Part shown: in pieces, positions 1-8,727 of the stretch | How the letters are laid out: each line of letters starts with the position of its first letter | Position numbering within the stretch: the stretch's first letter is position 1 | Assembly: GCA_000720845.1 (NCBI GenBank) | Contig: JODU01000004.1 | Coordinates: 1 to 64,000, forward strand | DNA from: Kitasatospora aureofaciens | GTDB taxonomy: Bacteria; Actinomycetota; Actinomycetes; Streptomycetales; Streptomycetaceae | Length of the DNA: 64,000 bases | Reading direction: 5' to 3' | The notes under the pieces: model-generated | Seen by the model: only the letters and a program-made list of their open reading frames with translations | Databases searched by the model: none | What the model was told of the DNA's origin: nothing | Position numbers and translations under genes: made by a program

Positions 1-29
1 GGCTCGGGGGCCGGGGGGGCTCGGGGGCC

Positions 30-359
30 TCAGAGGACGAGCAACGCCCCGCAGGCGGCGAGGGCCAGCGTGCACAAGGCCGCCGCGGCGGCGTGGGCCG
101 GGGTGAGGGCGCGGGGCCTGTTCGCCGCGGCGAGGGTGCCGATGCGGCCGTGGGCGATCCGCAGGAAGGCCAGCCACAGCACGCAGCACAGGGCGGCGGC
201 GAGCACCGAGACGGTCGTCGCACCCCCGTGCAGCGCGGTCTTCGCGGCGAGTACCGCGACGACGGTGCCGGACAGGGTGGTACGGCGCCAGGCGAGCCGG
301 GTGCGCTCGGGCTGGAGCCCGGGATCGCGGTCCGCCGGGGCCGCGTCGGCGCCGCTCAC
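30..359 (-). CDS. DUF202 family small membrane protein (second of a pair)
   Basis: About 109 residues from a GTG at 359. I chose this start because the stop of the upstream DUF202 gene lies at 362-364, only 2 nt away, and the protein then begins a few residues before the family hallmark ERTRLAWRRTTLSG. Two to three hydrophobic helices follow (roughly residues 30-50, 55-75 and 88-108), consistent with a small integral membrane protein. DUF202 proteins have no established biochemical function. It is very probably co-transcribed and translationally coupled with the gene before it, and the two may form one hetero-oligomeric membrane unit (inference). Confidence 0.8.
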   Translation of the reverse strand: MSGADAAPADRDPGLQPERTRLAWRRTTLSGTVVAVLAAKTALHGGATTVSVLAAALCCVLWLAFLRIAHGRIGTLAAANRPRALTPAHAAAAALCTLALAACGALLVL

Positions 360-361
360 GC

Positions 362-754
362 TCAGCCCTCCCAGCCGGTGAGGACCACGACGACCATGAC
401 CACGGCGACCACGGCCACGACCAGGCTGAGCAGTGCCGGGAAGCGGGAGACGGGGAGGTCCTCGCCCCGGCGCATGGCGCGTTCGCAGCGCGCCCAGTGG
501 TTCACGGCCCGCAGCGAGCACAGCACACCGGCGGCGAGCAGCGCGAGCGCGAGCCCGACCCGCCAGCCCCAGCGCAGGTCGGGCAGGAACTGGTCCACCG
601 CGAACCCGCCGCCGATCAGCGCGAGGGCGGTACGCAGCCAGGCGAGGAACGTACGCTCATTGGCCAGCGAGAACCGGTAGTCGGGGGTGCCCCCTTCCTG
701 CCGCACCTTCGCAGGCACGAACCACAGCCGAACGCTCCGCACGAAATCGATCAC
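362..754 (-). CDS. DUF202/YidH family membrane protein
   Basis: A 130-residue protein with an N-terminal amphipathic stretch, then the DUF202 signature SLANERTFLAWLRTALALI around residues 29-47, and three predicted membrane helices, the last close to the C terminus. This matches the YidH-like architecture and the usual length of the family. Function is unknown. It is the first gene of a two-gene unit with a second DUF202 protein immediately downstream (2-nt gap). The region upstream of its start (755-1023) is repetitive and has no gene. Confidence 0.85.
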   Translation of the reverse strand: MIDFVRSVRLWFVPAKVRQEGGTPDYRFSLANERTFLAWLRTALALIGGGFAVDQFLPDLRWGWRVGLALALLAAGVLCSLRAVNHWARCERAMRRGEDLPVSRFPALLSLVVAVVAVVMVVVVLTGWEG

Positions 755-781
755 CCGGGGACCCTATCCGGCCTCCGTCGC

Positions 782-925
782 GGGTGACTGCGGCGGGCTG
801 TGCGGGGCGGTGGGGGGGGTGCGGGGTGCCTGCGGCGCCTGTGCGGCTCCGGTGGGGGGTGCCTGCGGCGCCTGTGCGGGGTGGTGGGGGTTCGCGGTGC
901 GGGGTGCCTGCGGCGGCCTGTGCGG
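782..925. repeat. Degenerate G-rich tandem repeat, about four units
   Basis: The + strand carries four related units near 782-805, 824-846, 858-879 and 902-925. Each resembles GGGTGCCTGCGG followed by CGCCTGTGCGG, and they are separated by G-runs and short GGTGGGG or GTGCGG spacers. The G-runs continue to about 1000. The patch fills most of the gap between the Nudix gene and the DUF202 pair, both on the minus strand. It has no convincing coding potential: reading frames through it are low-complexity Gly/Cys or Pro/Arg. It could fold into hairpins or G-quadruplexes. Confidence 0.65.
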
Positions 926-1023
926 GTTCGGTGGGGGTGCGCGGTGCGCGGTGCGTTGTGGGTGGGTCGGGGCCGTGCCGGGGGGGCGCCCACACTCACG
1001 CCGGGTGCCGAGGGGACGCCGGA

Positions 1024-1551
1024 TCAGTGCACGTCCCGCCAAGTTCGCAGCCGCGCATACGCCGACAGACCGTCGGGCACGAATTCCCACTCCCCGAGCC
1101 GTCCCTCCAGCTCCGCCTCCGGCAGGAACCCGTACCACGCCACCTCCTCCACCTGTGGAGACACCGCCCCTGTCACCCGCACCTCGTACACCGCCGACCA
1201 CCACGTCCGCCCGGCCCCGTCGTCGTACAGGAACTTGAACAGGAACTCCGGCCGCGGCAGCCCGCTCACCCCCAGCTCCTCCTCCGCCTCGCGCAGCGCC
1301 GCCTCGTCGTAGGACTCGCCCGCGCCCACCACCCCGCCGACGAACATGTCGTACAGCCCGGGAAACACCAGCTTCGTCGCCGTGCGACGGTGGACGAAGA
1401 CCCGCCCCTCGGGGTCGCGGGCCCACACGAACACACACCGGTGCCGCAGCCCCCGGGCGTACGCGTCACCGCGCCGGGCCCGCCCGACGACACGGTCGTT
1501 CTCGTCGACGACGTCCAAGATCTCGTCAGCAGAGCTCATCTGCCCATCCAA
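1024..1551 (-). CDS. Nudix hydrolase (YfcD-like)
   Basis: 175 residues with a complete Nudix box: G73-x5-E79-x7-R87-E88-x-x-E91-E92-x-G94, which binds the metal that activates water for attack on a nucleoside-diphosphate-like pyrophosphate. The N-terminal part (DEILDVVDENDRVVG, then RHRCVFVWARD) resembles the YfcD / IPP-isomerase-like branch of the family rather than MutT, so the substrate cannot be predicted. A second possible start is M5 (MSSADE, at 1539). It stands on the minus strand downstream of a permease gene, separated by only 16 nt, so the two may be co-transcribed. Confidence 0.88.
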   Translation of the reverse strand: MDGQMSSADEILDVVDENDRVVGRARRGDAYARGLRHRCVFVWARDPEGRVFVHRRTATKLVFPGLYDMFVGGVVGAGESYDEAALREAEEELGVSGLPRPEFLFKFLYDDGAGRTWWSAVYEVRVTGAVSPQVEEVAWYGFLPEAELEGRLGEWEFVPDGLSAYARLRTWRDVH

Positions 1552-1567
1552 GCAGCCGCCGCGGGCC

Positions 1568-2497
1568 TCAGCGCCGCTCCAGCGCCGGTTCGCGCCCGCT
1601 CTCGCCCGAGCCCGTCCCCTGCGGCATCGCCGGGTGCAGGCCCAGCAGGACGATGCCCGCCACGACCGACGCGAGGCCGCCCGCCTGCCACGCGAGCGCT
1701 CCGGCGTCGGTGTGCAGCCGGTCGCCGAGGAAACCGACCCCGCAGGCGATGCCCGCGAGCGGCTGGGCAGCCGTCAGCGCGGGCAGCGACCTGCGCAGGG
1801 GCGCCGTCTCGAAGGCGCTCTGGACCAGGACCAGACCGGTGACGCCCAGCACGACCACGGCGTACGGCTGCCAGCCCGTCAGCAGCTCGGCGAGGCCGCC
1901 CGCCGAGAAGCGCCGGCCACTGACCCGGGTCAACGCGTCCTGCACCCCGTACAGCAGACCGGCGGCCAGGGCCAGCAGCGTCGGACCCCAGGTCAGCCGC
2001 AGGCGGCCGGCGCTCAGCGTGAGCAGAAGGGCCAGGCCCAGCATCACGCCGACGATCAGCCAGTGCCGCAGCGGGTCGGTCACCGCGCTGCCCCCGCGCG
2101 GCTCGCCCGCCAGGATGAACGCGGTCACCCCGCCCGCCAGCAGCGCGAGCCCGGCCCAGCCCTGGCGGCCCAGCGGCTGCCGGGTCTGGATGCGGGAGAG
2201 GGCGAGGGCGAAGAGCAGGTTGGTCGCCAGCAGCGGTTCGACGAGGGTCAGTTCGCCACCGCCCAGCGCGAGCGCGCCCAGCGCCATACCGGCCACCATC
2301 AGCCCCATGCCGGCCAGCCAGCGCGGCACCCGTACGAGGTCGAGCAGGAGGCGGGGCGAGAGGAAGTCGCCCAGCGGGGCGCGCTGGGCCGCGTTCTGCT
2401 GGAGGACGAAACCGAAACCCAGACAGCACGCGGCGCACACGGCGAGAACCAGAACGAGAACCGACACGCTGCGTACCTCGATCATCAGTCGGGTCAC
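1568..2497 (-). CDS. DMT (EamA-like) family transporter
   Basis: About 309 residues with roughly nine to ten hydrophobic segments arranged as two similar halves, as in drug/metabolite (DMT) transporters. Features include an N-terminal helix, a GxxLxxxEPLLATNLLFALALS segment and a C-terminal QPLAGIACGVGFLGDRL segment typical of EamA-like carriers. The cytoplasmic tail is short and polar. The transported compound is unknown. It precedes the Nudix gene on the same strand with a 16-nt gap. The family call rests on topology and the EP-L-L-x-T motif; there are no substrate-specific residues I can use. Confidence 0.8.
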   Translation of the reverse strand: MTRLMIEVRSVSVLVLVLAVCAACCLGFGFVLQQNAAQRAPLGDFLSPRLLLDLVRVPRWLAGMGLMVAGMALGALALGGGELTLVEPLLATNLLFALALSRIQTRQPLGRQGWAGLALLAGGVTAFILAGEPRGGSAVTDPLRHWLIVGVMLGLALLLTLSAGRLRLTWGPTLLALAAGLLYGVQDALTRVSGRRFSAGGLAELLTGWQPYAVVVLGVTGLVLVQSAFETAPLRRSLPALTAAQPLAGIACGVGFLGDRLHTDAGALAWQAGGLASVVAGIVLLGLHPAMPQGTGSGESGREPALERR

Positions 2498-2760
2498 GGG
2501 GGCGTCGGGGCCGACTCTAGTGCGGGTGGGCGCCGGATGCCGGGCGAGTGGCGCATTCGGGAACCGAAGCGGCGGCGGCCGGCCGGGACGGCGACGGTGG
2601 CCGCCGTCGCAACAAGTGCCCCTGGAGTCACGTGAGTTGACGCGTGTAACAACCTGATTCCTCTTGACGTCAAGCCTTGGCTGCCGCTTTGCTGTGCGTG
2701 ATCAGTTCATGGCAATCCGGCTACGACGACCTGTCGCGTCGCGTGAGGGAGTTTCCCGCG

Positions 2761-3702
2761 GTGTCCCCACCCCCGCCTCCCCTCGGCCGCGGCCGCAAAC
2801 GCGCGGCCCAGGCCTTCGACGAAGCCCTCGACGACGCCGAACTGGCCGCCGCACGCACCGCGTTGGCTCAGGGGCGCTGGCAGTCCGTCCGCTCCCTGCT
2901 GGTCCACACGGGTGACGACTGGGACCGCCGGGGACACCGGGTGACGGTGCTCGCCAAGGAGTCCCACTGCGCCGCCTGGGCCCGCGAGTGGCTGCTGGCC
3001 GAACCCGACTCCGCCGACGCCTCGGTGCTGCTCGCCCTCGCCCTGGTCCACCGGGCCCTGCGGGGCCGGGAGAAGCCCGCCCGGGTCCGCGAGGTGTGCC
3101 GGGACGCCGCCGCCCTGGTGCCGGACGATCCCACGCCCTGGCTCGGGCTCCTCATGCTGGAGCGCTCCCTGGGCGCGGACGAGGACGTCGTCCGTGTCTT
3201 CGACGAGGTGCGCGGCCGGTACGCCGACCACCACCACGCGCACCACCTGATGGTGGCCCGGCTCGCCGAGCGCGGCGGCCCCGACCCGCTGCACGAGGTG
3301 TACGACTTCGCCAACTGGGCCGCCGAGCAGGCCCCCGCCGACTCCCCGCTGGCCATCCTCCCGGTCGTCGCGCACGCCGAGCGCTACCGCGTGCTCGCCG
3401 CCGCCGGACACGAGTCCCCCGACCCGGCCGCCTCCGGCCACTGGGTGTGCCGCCGCGCCCGGCTGGTGATGAAGGCGGCCTTCGACTGGTGGCTGGAGTG
3501 GGAGCAGGACGGCCACCCGCGCCGGCTGATCGACCTCAACTTCCTCGCCCACGCCAAGTCCTGCGAGGGCCGCGGCGCCGAGGCCGCGGCGCTGTTCCAC
3601 CGCATCGGCGAACACGCCACGCCGGCCCCGTGGTCGTACCCGGACCGCGACCCGTTCCCCGCCTTCCGGGCCGCCCGCGCCGGCGCCCTCGGCACGGGCT
3701 GA
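2761..3702 (+). CDS. Helical-repeat (TPR-like) protein of unknown function
   Basis: 313 residues if started at GTG 2761, which has GAGGGAG 9 nt upstream. The frame is open back to 2677, but only a TTG is available there. The protein is soluble and mostly helical, with repeated A/L-rich helix pairs (for example DDAELAAARTALAQGRWQSV and PDSADASVLLALALVHRAL), suggesting TPR-like repeats. Trp and His residues cluster late (residues about 160-240). No catalytic motif is recognisable. Similar proteins are common in Streptomyces as hypothetical proteins. It is followed by an APC permease 50 nt downstream on the same strand, so an operon is plausible. Confidence 0.75.
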   Translation: MSPPPPPLGRGRKRAAQAFDEALDDAELAAARTALAQGRWQSVRSLLVHTGDDWDRRGHRVTVLAKESHCAAWAREWLLAEPDSADASVLLALALVHRALRGREKPARVREVCRDAAALVPDDPTPWLGLLMLERSLGADEDVVRVFDEVRGRYADHHHAHHLMVARLAERGGPDPLHEVYDFANWAAEQAPADSPLAILPVVAHAERYRVLAAAGHESPDPAASGHWVCRRARLVMKAAFDWWLEWEQDGHPRRLIDLNFLAHAKSCEGRGAEAAALFHRIGEHATPAPWSYPDRDPFPAFRAARAGALGTG

Positions 3703-3752
3703 CCGCCGACGACCCGACGCACACCACCCACATGAGAGAAGGACGTCCTGCG

Positions 3753-5291
3753 ATGACCACGGACAGTTCGAGCACGAGCAGATCCGCGAGCGGTGGCGCC
3801 ATCAGCACCTTCAAGGGCGAGGAGCGCGCCCTGCGCGCCGACCGGCTGGGCACGGGCGGGCTGCTGCTGTCCGTGCTCGCCGCCACCGCCCCGCTGATGG
3901 TGGTCGCGGGCGTGATGCCCACCACCTTCGCGGTCATGGGCATCGTCGGACAGCCGCTGCTCTTCGTGCTGCTGGGCGTGGTGCTGATCCTGTTCAGCGT
4001 CGGGTACGCCGAGATGAGCCGGCACGTCCACAACGCGGGCGCCTTCTACGCCTACATCTCCCGCGGACTGGGCGGCACCGCCGGCGCGGGCGCCGCCCTG
4101 GTCGCGCTGGTCGCCTACAACGCCCTCCAGGTCGGCATCTACGGCATCTTCGGCTTCGAGGTCTCCGGCCTGCTGTCCACCTACGCCGACCTCGACGTGG
4201 CCTGGTGGATCCCGGCCCTGCTGGCCGTCCTCGCGGTCGGCGCGCTGGGCTGGCTGAAGATCGACGTCAACGCGCGCGTGCTGGGCGTCCTGCTGCTCAT
4301 CGAGGTCGCGCTCGTGGTGGCGTTCGACATCGCCGCCGTCGCCGACCCGGGGGCGCAGGGACTGTCGCTGCACGCCTTCAACCCGGACACCCTGACCGGC
4401 GCCGGGGTCGGCACCGCGCTCTGCTTCTGCATCGCCGCCTTCCTCGGCTTCGAGCAGGCGCCGGTGTACGCCGAGGAGACCAGCCGGCCGCACGTGCTGG
4501 TTCCGCGTGTCATGTTCCTGGCGGTCGGCGGGGTCGCCGTCTTCTTCGCGCTCAGCAGCTGGGCCCTGACCGTGGCCACCGGCCCCGACAGGATCGTCGG
4601 CACCGCGCAGGAACAGAGCGCCGGACTGCTCTTCTTCCTGACCGAGTCACGGCTCGGCGGCACCTTCACCGACGTGCTGCACGTCCTGTTCGTCACCGGC
4701 ATGTTCGCCGCGCTGCTGAGTTTCCACAACGTCGTCGCCCGGTACGCCTTCGCCATGGGGCGCGAGGGGCTGCTGCCCGCCGCCTTCGGGCGGACCAGCG
4801 GCACCAGCGGCGCGCCCGGTACCGGCTCGCTGCTCCAGACCGCCGTGTCCGCGGTCGTCGTCATCGGCTTCGCGATCGCCGACGACAAGCCGCACGGCGA
4901 CCCGACCGAGCCCGTACTGCACCTGTTCACCTGGGGCGGCAACATCGGGGCCCTCGGCGTGATCGTGCTGATGGCCGCCGCCTCGTTCTCCGTGGTGGCC
5001 TTCTTCGTCCAGCGCGGCGCCGCCGGGGCCCAGGGCGTGCGCCTGGCCACCTCCACCGTCGCGGGCCTCGCACTGCTGGTGATCGCCGGCTACACGGTCA
5101 AGGACTTCGACGTCCTCGTCGGCGCGGGACCCGGCTCCGCCCTCAGCTGGGCGCTGCCCGGCATCATCGGCCTCGCCGCGGTCGCCGGCGTGGTGCAGGG
5201 CCTGCTCCTGCGCTCCCGCGCCCCCGAGCGGCACGCCCGCATCGGCCAGGGCAACGAGGCGTTCCAGCTGGACAAGGCCGCCTCCTCCTGA
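3753..5291 (+). CDS. APC-superfamily amino acid permease
   Basis: 512 residues from ATG 3753 (AGAAGGA about 9 nt upstream). About twelve membrane helices are visible. The first ones contain GTGGLLLSVLAATAPLMVVAG and the Gly-rich motif typical of the APC fold. HNAGAFYAYISRGLGG matches the conserved second loop of amino acid/polyamine permeases, and GFEQAPVYAEETSRPH matches the E-E-T motif after helix 6. It should be a proton-coupled amino acid or amine importer in the cytoplasmic membrane; the substrate is not predictable. A strong hairpin follows the stop. Confidence 0.88.
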   Translation: MTTDSSSTSRSASGGAISTFKGEERALRADRLGTGGLLLSVLAATAPLMVVAGVMPTTFAVMGIVGQPLLFVLLGVVLILFSVGYAEMSRHVHNAGAFYAYISRGLGGTAGAGAALVALVAYNALQVGIYGIFGFEVSGLLSTYADLDVAWWIPALLAVLAVGALGWLKIDVNARVLGVLLLIEVALVVAFDIAAVADPGAQGLSLHAFNPDTLTGAGVGTALCFCIAAFLGFEQAPVYAEETSRPHVLVPRVMFLAVGGVAVFFALSSWALTVATGPDRIVGTAQEQSAGLLFFLTESRLGGTFTDVLHVLFVTGMFAALLSFHNVVARYAFAMGREGLLPAAFGRTSGTSGAPGTGSLLQTAVSAVVVIGFAIADDKPHGDPTEPVLHLFTWGGNIGALGVIVLMAAASFSVVAFFVQRGAAGAQGVRLATSTVAGLALLVIAGYTVKDFDVLVGAGPGSALSWALPGIIGLAAVAGVVQGLLLRSRAPERHARIGQGNEAFQLDKAASS

Positions 5292-5312
5292 CACCGGTCC
5301 GGGAAAGAGGGA

Positions 5313-5348
5313 GGGCCGGGGCCCGGACGCGCGTCCGGGCCCCGGCCC
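5313..5348. terminator. Perfect 36-bp palindrome, bidirectional terminator
   Basis: An uninterrupted inverted repeat centred between 5330 and 5331, with 18-bp arms beginning GGGCCGGGGCCC. It lies between the convergent stops of the permease (5291, +) and the dehydrogenase (5357, -). There is no T-tract, which is usual for Streptomyces terminators. Position and symmetry suggest it ends transcription in both directions. Confidence 0.75.
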
Positions 5349-5356
5349 CAAACCGC

Positions 5357-6430
5357 TCAGGCGGCCGGGGCCGCGCCGAAGTCCAGCAGCACCTTGCACG
5401 ACCGGCTCCGTTCCGCGGCCAGGTCGAACGCCGACGCCGCGTCCCGTACCGGCACCACCGCGCTGACCAGCGCGTCGAACGCGGGCTCGGCCGCGAGCAG
5501 GCGCAGCGCCGCGTCGAACTCGCCGTCGAAACGGAACGCCCCGCGCAGCTCGATCTCCCGGCTCACCAGCAGGTTCCCCGCGAACGGACTCTGCCCCGGG
5601 GGCAGCATGCCGAGCTGGACGACCACGCCGCCGCGCCGCACCTGCCGCAAGCAGGTGTCGAGCCCCGCGGCCACCCCGGAGGCCTCGATCGCCGCGTCGA
5701 CGTCCACCGGCCAACCGGGGTCGCCCGGGTCGTCCGCCCGTACGAGGGTGTCGGCACCGGCGGCCCGCGCGTACTCCAGGGCCGCGGGCAGCAGGTCCGT
5801 CACCGTCACGTGGGCCGCGCCCGCCGCCTTCGCCGCCGCGACCACCAGGCAGCCGATCGGCCCGGCCCCGGTGACCAGCACCTGACGCCCGGTCAGATCA
5901 CCGGCCCGGCCCACCGCGTGCAGGGCGACGGAGAGCGGCTCGGCGAGGGCGGCGCGGCGCGGACCGAGGCCGGCCGGGAGGGGCCGCAGCTGCCCGGCGG
6001 GGACGACGATCCGCCCCGCGAAGCCGCCCTGGACGTGCGGGAAGCGGGCCGCGCTGCCCAGGTACCGGGTGTCCCGGCAGACATTGCGCCGCCCGTCCAC
6101 GCACTCCGGGCACACCCCGCACGGGGTCGCCGGGTGCACGGCGACGGACGTGCCGGCCGCCGGACCGCGGGTGTCCGGGGAGCCGTACGCCACGACCGTG
6201 CCGACCACCTCGTGCCCGAGCAGCATCGGCTCGCGCAGGCGGAAGTCGCCGACGCCGCCGTGCCGCCAGTAGTGCAGGTCGGAGCCGCACACCCCGCCGT
6301 AGCGCACGGCGACCAGCGCCTCACCCGGGCCCGGGCGGGGGACGGGCACGTCCTCGACCCGCAGGTCGCCCGCGCTGTGGATCACACAACCCGGCACGAC
6401 GGCCCCCGCGGCACCCTCCCCGGCGCTCAC
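5357..6430 (-). CDS. Zinc-dependent alcohol dehydrogenase, L-idonate 5-dehydrogenase-like
   Basis: 357 residues from GTG 6430; the start overlaps the stop of the upstream SDR gene (GTGA). It is a medium-chain dehydrogenase. YGGVCGSDLHYWRHGG carries the catalytic zinc Cys and the S-D-x-H-Y motif. GHEVVG follows. CGVCPECVDGRRNVC gives the four structural zinc cysteines. VTGAGPIGCLV is the nucleotide-binding Rossmann turn. The D-L-H-Y-W-x-H-G-G-V-G-D motif and the neighbours (SDR ketogluconate reductase, GntP, gluconokinase) point to L-idonate 5-dehydrogenase, making 5-ketogluconate. Sorbitol/xylitol dehydrogenase is the main alternative. Confidence 0.85.
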   Translation of the reverse strand: MSAGEGAAGAVVPGCVIHSAGDLRVEDVPVPRPGPGEALVAVRYGGVCGSDLHYWRHGGVGDFRLREPMLLGHEVVGTVVAYGSPDTRGPAAGTSVAVHPATPCGVCPECVDGRRNVCRDTRYLGSAARFPHVQGGFAGRIVVPAGQLRPLPAGLGPRRAALAEPLSVALHAVGRAGDLTGRQVLVTGAGPIGCLVVAAAKAAGAAHVTVTDLLPAALEYARAAGADTLVRADDPGDPGWPVDVDAAIEASGVAAGLDTCLRQVRRGGVVVQLGMLPPGQSPFAGNLLVSREIELRGAFRFDGEFDAALRLLAAEPAFDALVSAVVPVRDAASAFDLAAERSRSCKVLLDFGAAPAA

Positions 6431-7188
6431 AGGACGCTCGTCATTCCGCCGTCGACGTACAGGATCTGTCCGCCGACGAAGTCCGCGGCGGGCGAGGCGA
6501 GGAACAGCAGCCCGCCCACCAGGTCCTCGGTACGGCCCCAGCGGCCAGCCGGAGTGCGGCCGCGCACCCAGGCGCTGAACTCCTCGTCCTCGACGAGCGG
6601 CCGGGTCAGCTCGGTCTCGATGTAGCCGGGGCCCAGCCCGTTGACCTGGACGCCGAGCGGGCCCCAGTCGGCGCACATGCCCTTGGTCAGCATCTTCAGC
6701 GCGCCCTTGGTGGCCGCGTAGGGCGCGATGCCCGGGCGGACCACCTCGCTCTGCAGCGAGCAGATGTTCACGATCTTGCCGTGGCCGCGTTCCGTCATCC
6801 GGCGGGCGGCCTCCCGGCCCACCAGGAAGGCGCTGGTGAGGTTGGTGTCCAGGACGCGGTGCCAGTCCGCGTCCGTGAACTCCAGCAGGGGTGCCCGCAG
6901 TTGCATCCCGGCGTTGTTGACCAGGATGTCGAGCGGCCCCACCCGCTCCTCGGCCTCCGCGATCCCGGCGGCCACGGACGGACCGTCGGTCACGTCGAAC
7001 ACCGCCGTGTGGACCTCGCCGGGCAGCCCGGCGGCGGCCTTCGCGAGACGGTCGCCGTCGCGTCCGTTCAGGATCACCCGGCAGCCGGCCTCCGCGAGGC
7101 CCCGGGCCAGCGCCAGTCCGATGCCCCGGCTGGAGCCGGTCACCAGGGCGGTGCGCCCGCCGATGTCGAAGAGGGGGTGGGCCGTCAT
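6427..7188 (-). CDS. SDR oxidoreductase, gluconate 5-dehydrogenase-like (IdnO type)
   Basis: 253 residues. Classical short-chain dehydrogenase features are all present: TGSSRGIG cofactor motif near residues 17-24, NNAG at about 90-93, the catalytic Ser at about 143, and Y-x-x-x-K (YAATK) at about 156-160. In the neighbourhood of an idonate dehydrogenase-like enzyme and gluconokinase it most likely interconverts 5-keto-D-gluconate and D-gluconate with NADP(H). The stop codon overlaps the start of the downstream dehydrogenase, a sign of coupled translation. Confidence 0.87.
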   Translation of the reverse strand: MTAHPLFDIGGRTALVTGSSRGIGLALARGLAEAGCRVILNGRDGDRLAKAAAGLPGEVHTAVFDVTDGPSVAAGIAEAEERVGPLDILVNNAGMQLRAPLLEFTDADWHRVLDTNLTSAFLVGREAARRMTERGHGKIVNICSLQSEVVRPGIAPYAATKGALKMLTKGMCADWGPLGVQVNGLGPGYIETELTRPLVEDEEFSAWVRGRTPAGRWGRTEDLVGGLLFLASPAADFVGGQILYVDGGMTSVL

Positions 7189-7239
7189 CGTCGTACTTCC
7201 GTTCCTTCCGGCTGGTGCGTGGTGCGGTTGTGTGGCCGG

Positions 7240-8637
7240 CTATATGACCAGGGACAACAGCAGCACCAGGGCACCGGCGACCACCGAGATGATCGTCTCC
7301 ATCACGGACCAGGTCTTGATGGTCTGGCCGACGTTCAGCCCGAAGTACTCCTTCACCAGCCAGAAGCCGGCGTCGTTGACGTGGCTGAAGAACAGCGAGC
7401 CGGCGCCGATGGCCAGGACCAGCAGGGCGGTGTGCGCGGTCGACATGTCGGCCGCGAGCGGCGCGACCAGACCGGCCGCCGAGACGGTCGCCACCGTCGC
7501 CGAACCGGTCGCCAGCCGGATCGCCACCGCGATCAGCCAGGCCAGCAGCAGCGCCGGGATCGACCAGTCCTTGGAGATCTCCAGGATCATCTGGCCCACA
7601 CCGGAGTCGATCAGCGTCTGCTTGAAGCCGCCGCCCGCGCCGACGATCAGGAGGATGCCGGCGATGGGCGCCAGCCCCTTCTCGACCAGGCCGGAGAGGC
7701 GGTCCTTGCCGAACCCGGCGGGCCGCAGCAGCGTGAAGATGCCGACGAGCACGGAGACCAGCAGGGCGATCAGCGGGTTGCCGATGACGTCGAAGGCGCG
7801 CTGCACCCCGTTCTCCGGGTCGTCGACGATGATGTCGACCAGGGCCTTGAGCAGCATCAGCACGACCGGCAGCAGGATCGTGGACAGCGTGGCGCCGAAG
7901 CCGGGACGCTTGTCCAGCGTCTCGGAGGCGCGCTGCGGGATCATGCGGTCGGGGGCCGGGACGTCCACCCAGCGGGCCGCGTACTTCGAGAAGACCGGAC
8001 CGGCGATGATCACCGTCGGGATCGCGATCAGCACGCCCAGCGCCAGGGTCACACCGAGGTTGGCGTCCACCGCGTCGATGGCGACCAGCGGGCCGGGGTG
8101 CGGCGGGACCAGACCGTGCATCACGGACAGGCCGGCCAGGGCCGGGATGCCGATCCGCATCAGCGAGTAGTTGCCGCGCTTGGCGACCATGAGCACGACC
8201 GGGATCAGCAGGACGATGCCGACCTCGAAGAACAGCGGCAGTCCGATGACCGAGGCGATCAGCACCATCGTCCACGGCATCGAGCGGGGCGTGGCCTTGG
8301 CGAGGATGGTGTCCACGATCTGGTCGGCGCCGCCGGAGTCGGCGAGCATCTTGCCGAGGATCGCGCCGAGGGCGATCAGGACGCCGACGCCCGCGACGGT
8401 GGAGCCGAGCCCGGCGGTGAAGCTGGTGATGACCTTGTCCAGGGGCGCGCCGGCGAACGCGCCGAGCGCCAGTGACCCGATGGTCAGCGACAGGAAGGCG
8501 TGCAGCTTGAACTTGGTGATGAGCAGGACGATGACGGCGATGCCCAGGAGCACGGCGATGCCCAGCTGGGCGTGGCCCGCCGAGGTGATCGGCTCGACGG
8601 GGTCCGCTGCCAGCATCTCGACGCTGAGTCTGGTCAC
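7240..8637 (-). CDS. GntP family gluconate:H+ symporter
   Basis: 465 residues from GTG 8637, chosen because AAGGGAA lies about 7 nt upstream; the frame remains open to 8685 without a better start. Twelve to fourteen hydrophobic helices are predicted. Signature segments of the GntP family are GILLIVGAGGGFKQTLIDSG and the late SHVNDAGFWLVKEYFG motif. It should import gluconate or a related sugar acid across the cytoplasmic membrane. It lies in the same transcriptional direction between the kinase and SDR genes. Confidence 0.9.
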   Translation of the reverse strand: MTRLSVEMLAADPVEPITSAGHAQLGIAVLLGIAVIVLLITKFKLHAFLSLTIGSLALGAFAGAPLDKVITSFTAGLGSTVAGVGVLIALGAILGKMLADSGGADQIVDTILAKATPRSMPWTMVLIASVIGLPLFFEVGIVLLIPVVLMVAKRGNYSLMRIGIPALAGLSVMHGLVPPHPGPLVAIDAVDANLGVTLALGVLIAIPTVIIAGPVFSKYAARWVDVPAPDRMIPQRASETLDKRPGFGATLSTILLPVVLMLLKALVDIIVDDPENGVQRAFDVIGNPLIALLVSVLVGIFTLLRPAGFGKDRLSGLVEKGLAPIAGILLIVGAGGGFKQTLIDSGVGQMILEISKDWSIPALLLAWLIAVAIRLATGSATVATVSAAGLVAPLAADMSTAHTALLVLAIGAGSLFFSHVNDAGFWLVKEYFGLNVGQTIKTWSVMETIISVVAGALVLLLSLVI

Positions 8638-8727
8638 GGTGGTTCCCTTGCGGTGATGGGGATTGGGGGGAGTTCGGGGCCGCACGCGTGGACGGCGGCA
8701 CGGCCCCGGGGGAGTGGGTGCGGGGGG

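Noticed and set aside
5357..8701. One very long minus-strand frame (over 1100 codons) covering the dehydrogenase, SDR and permease genes
   Set aside because: Only the first-listed dehydrogenase part reads as a protein family; the rest is Arg/Gly-rich out-of-frame sequence opposite to three well-supported genes in their own frames. It is an artefact of high GC.
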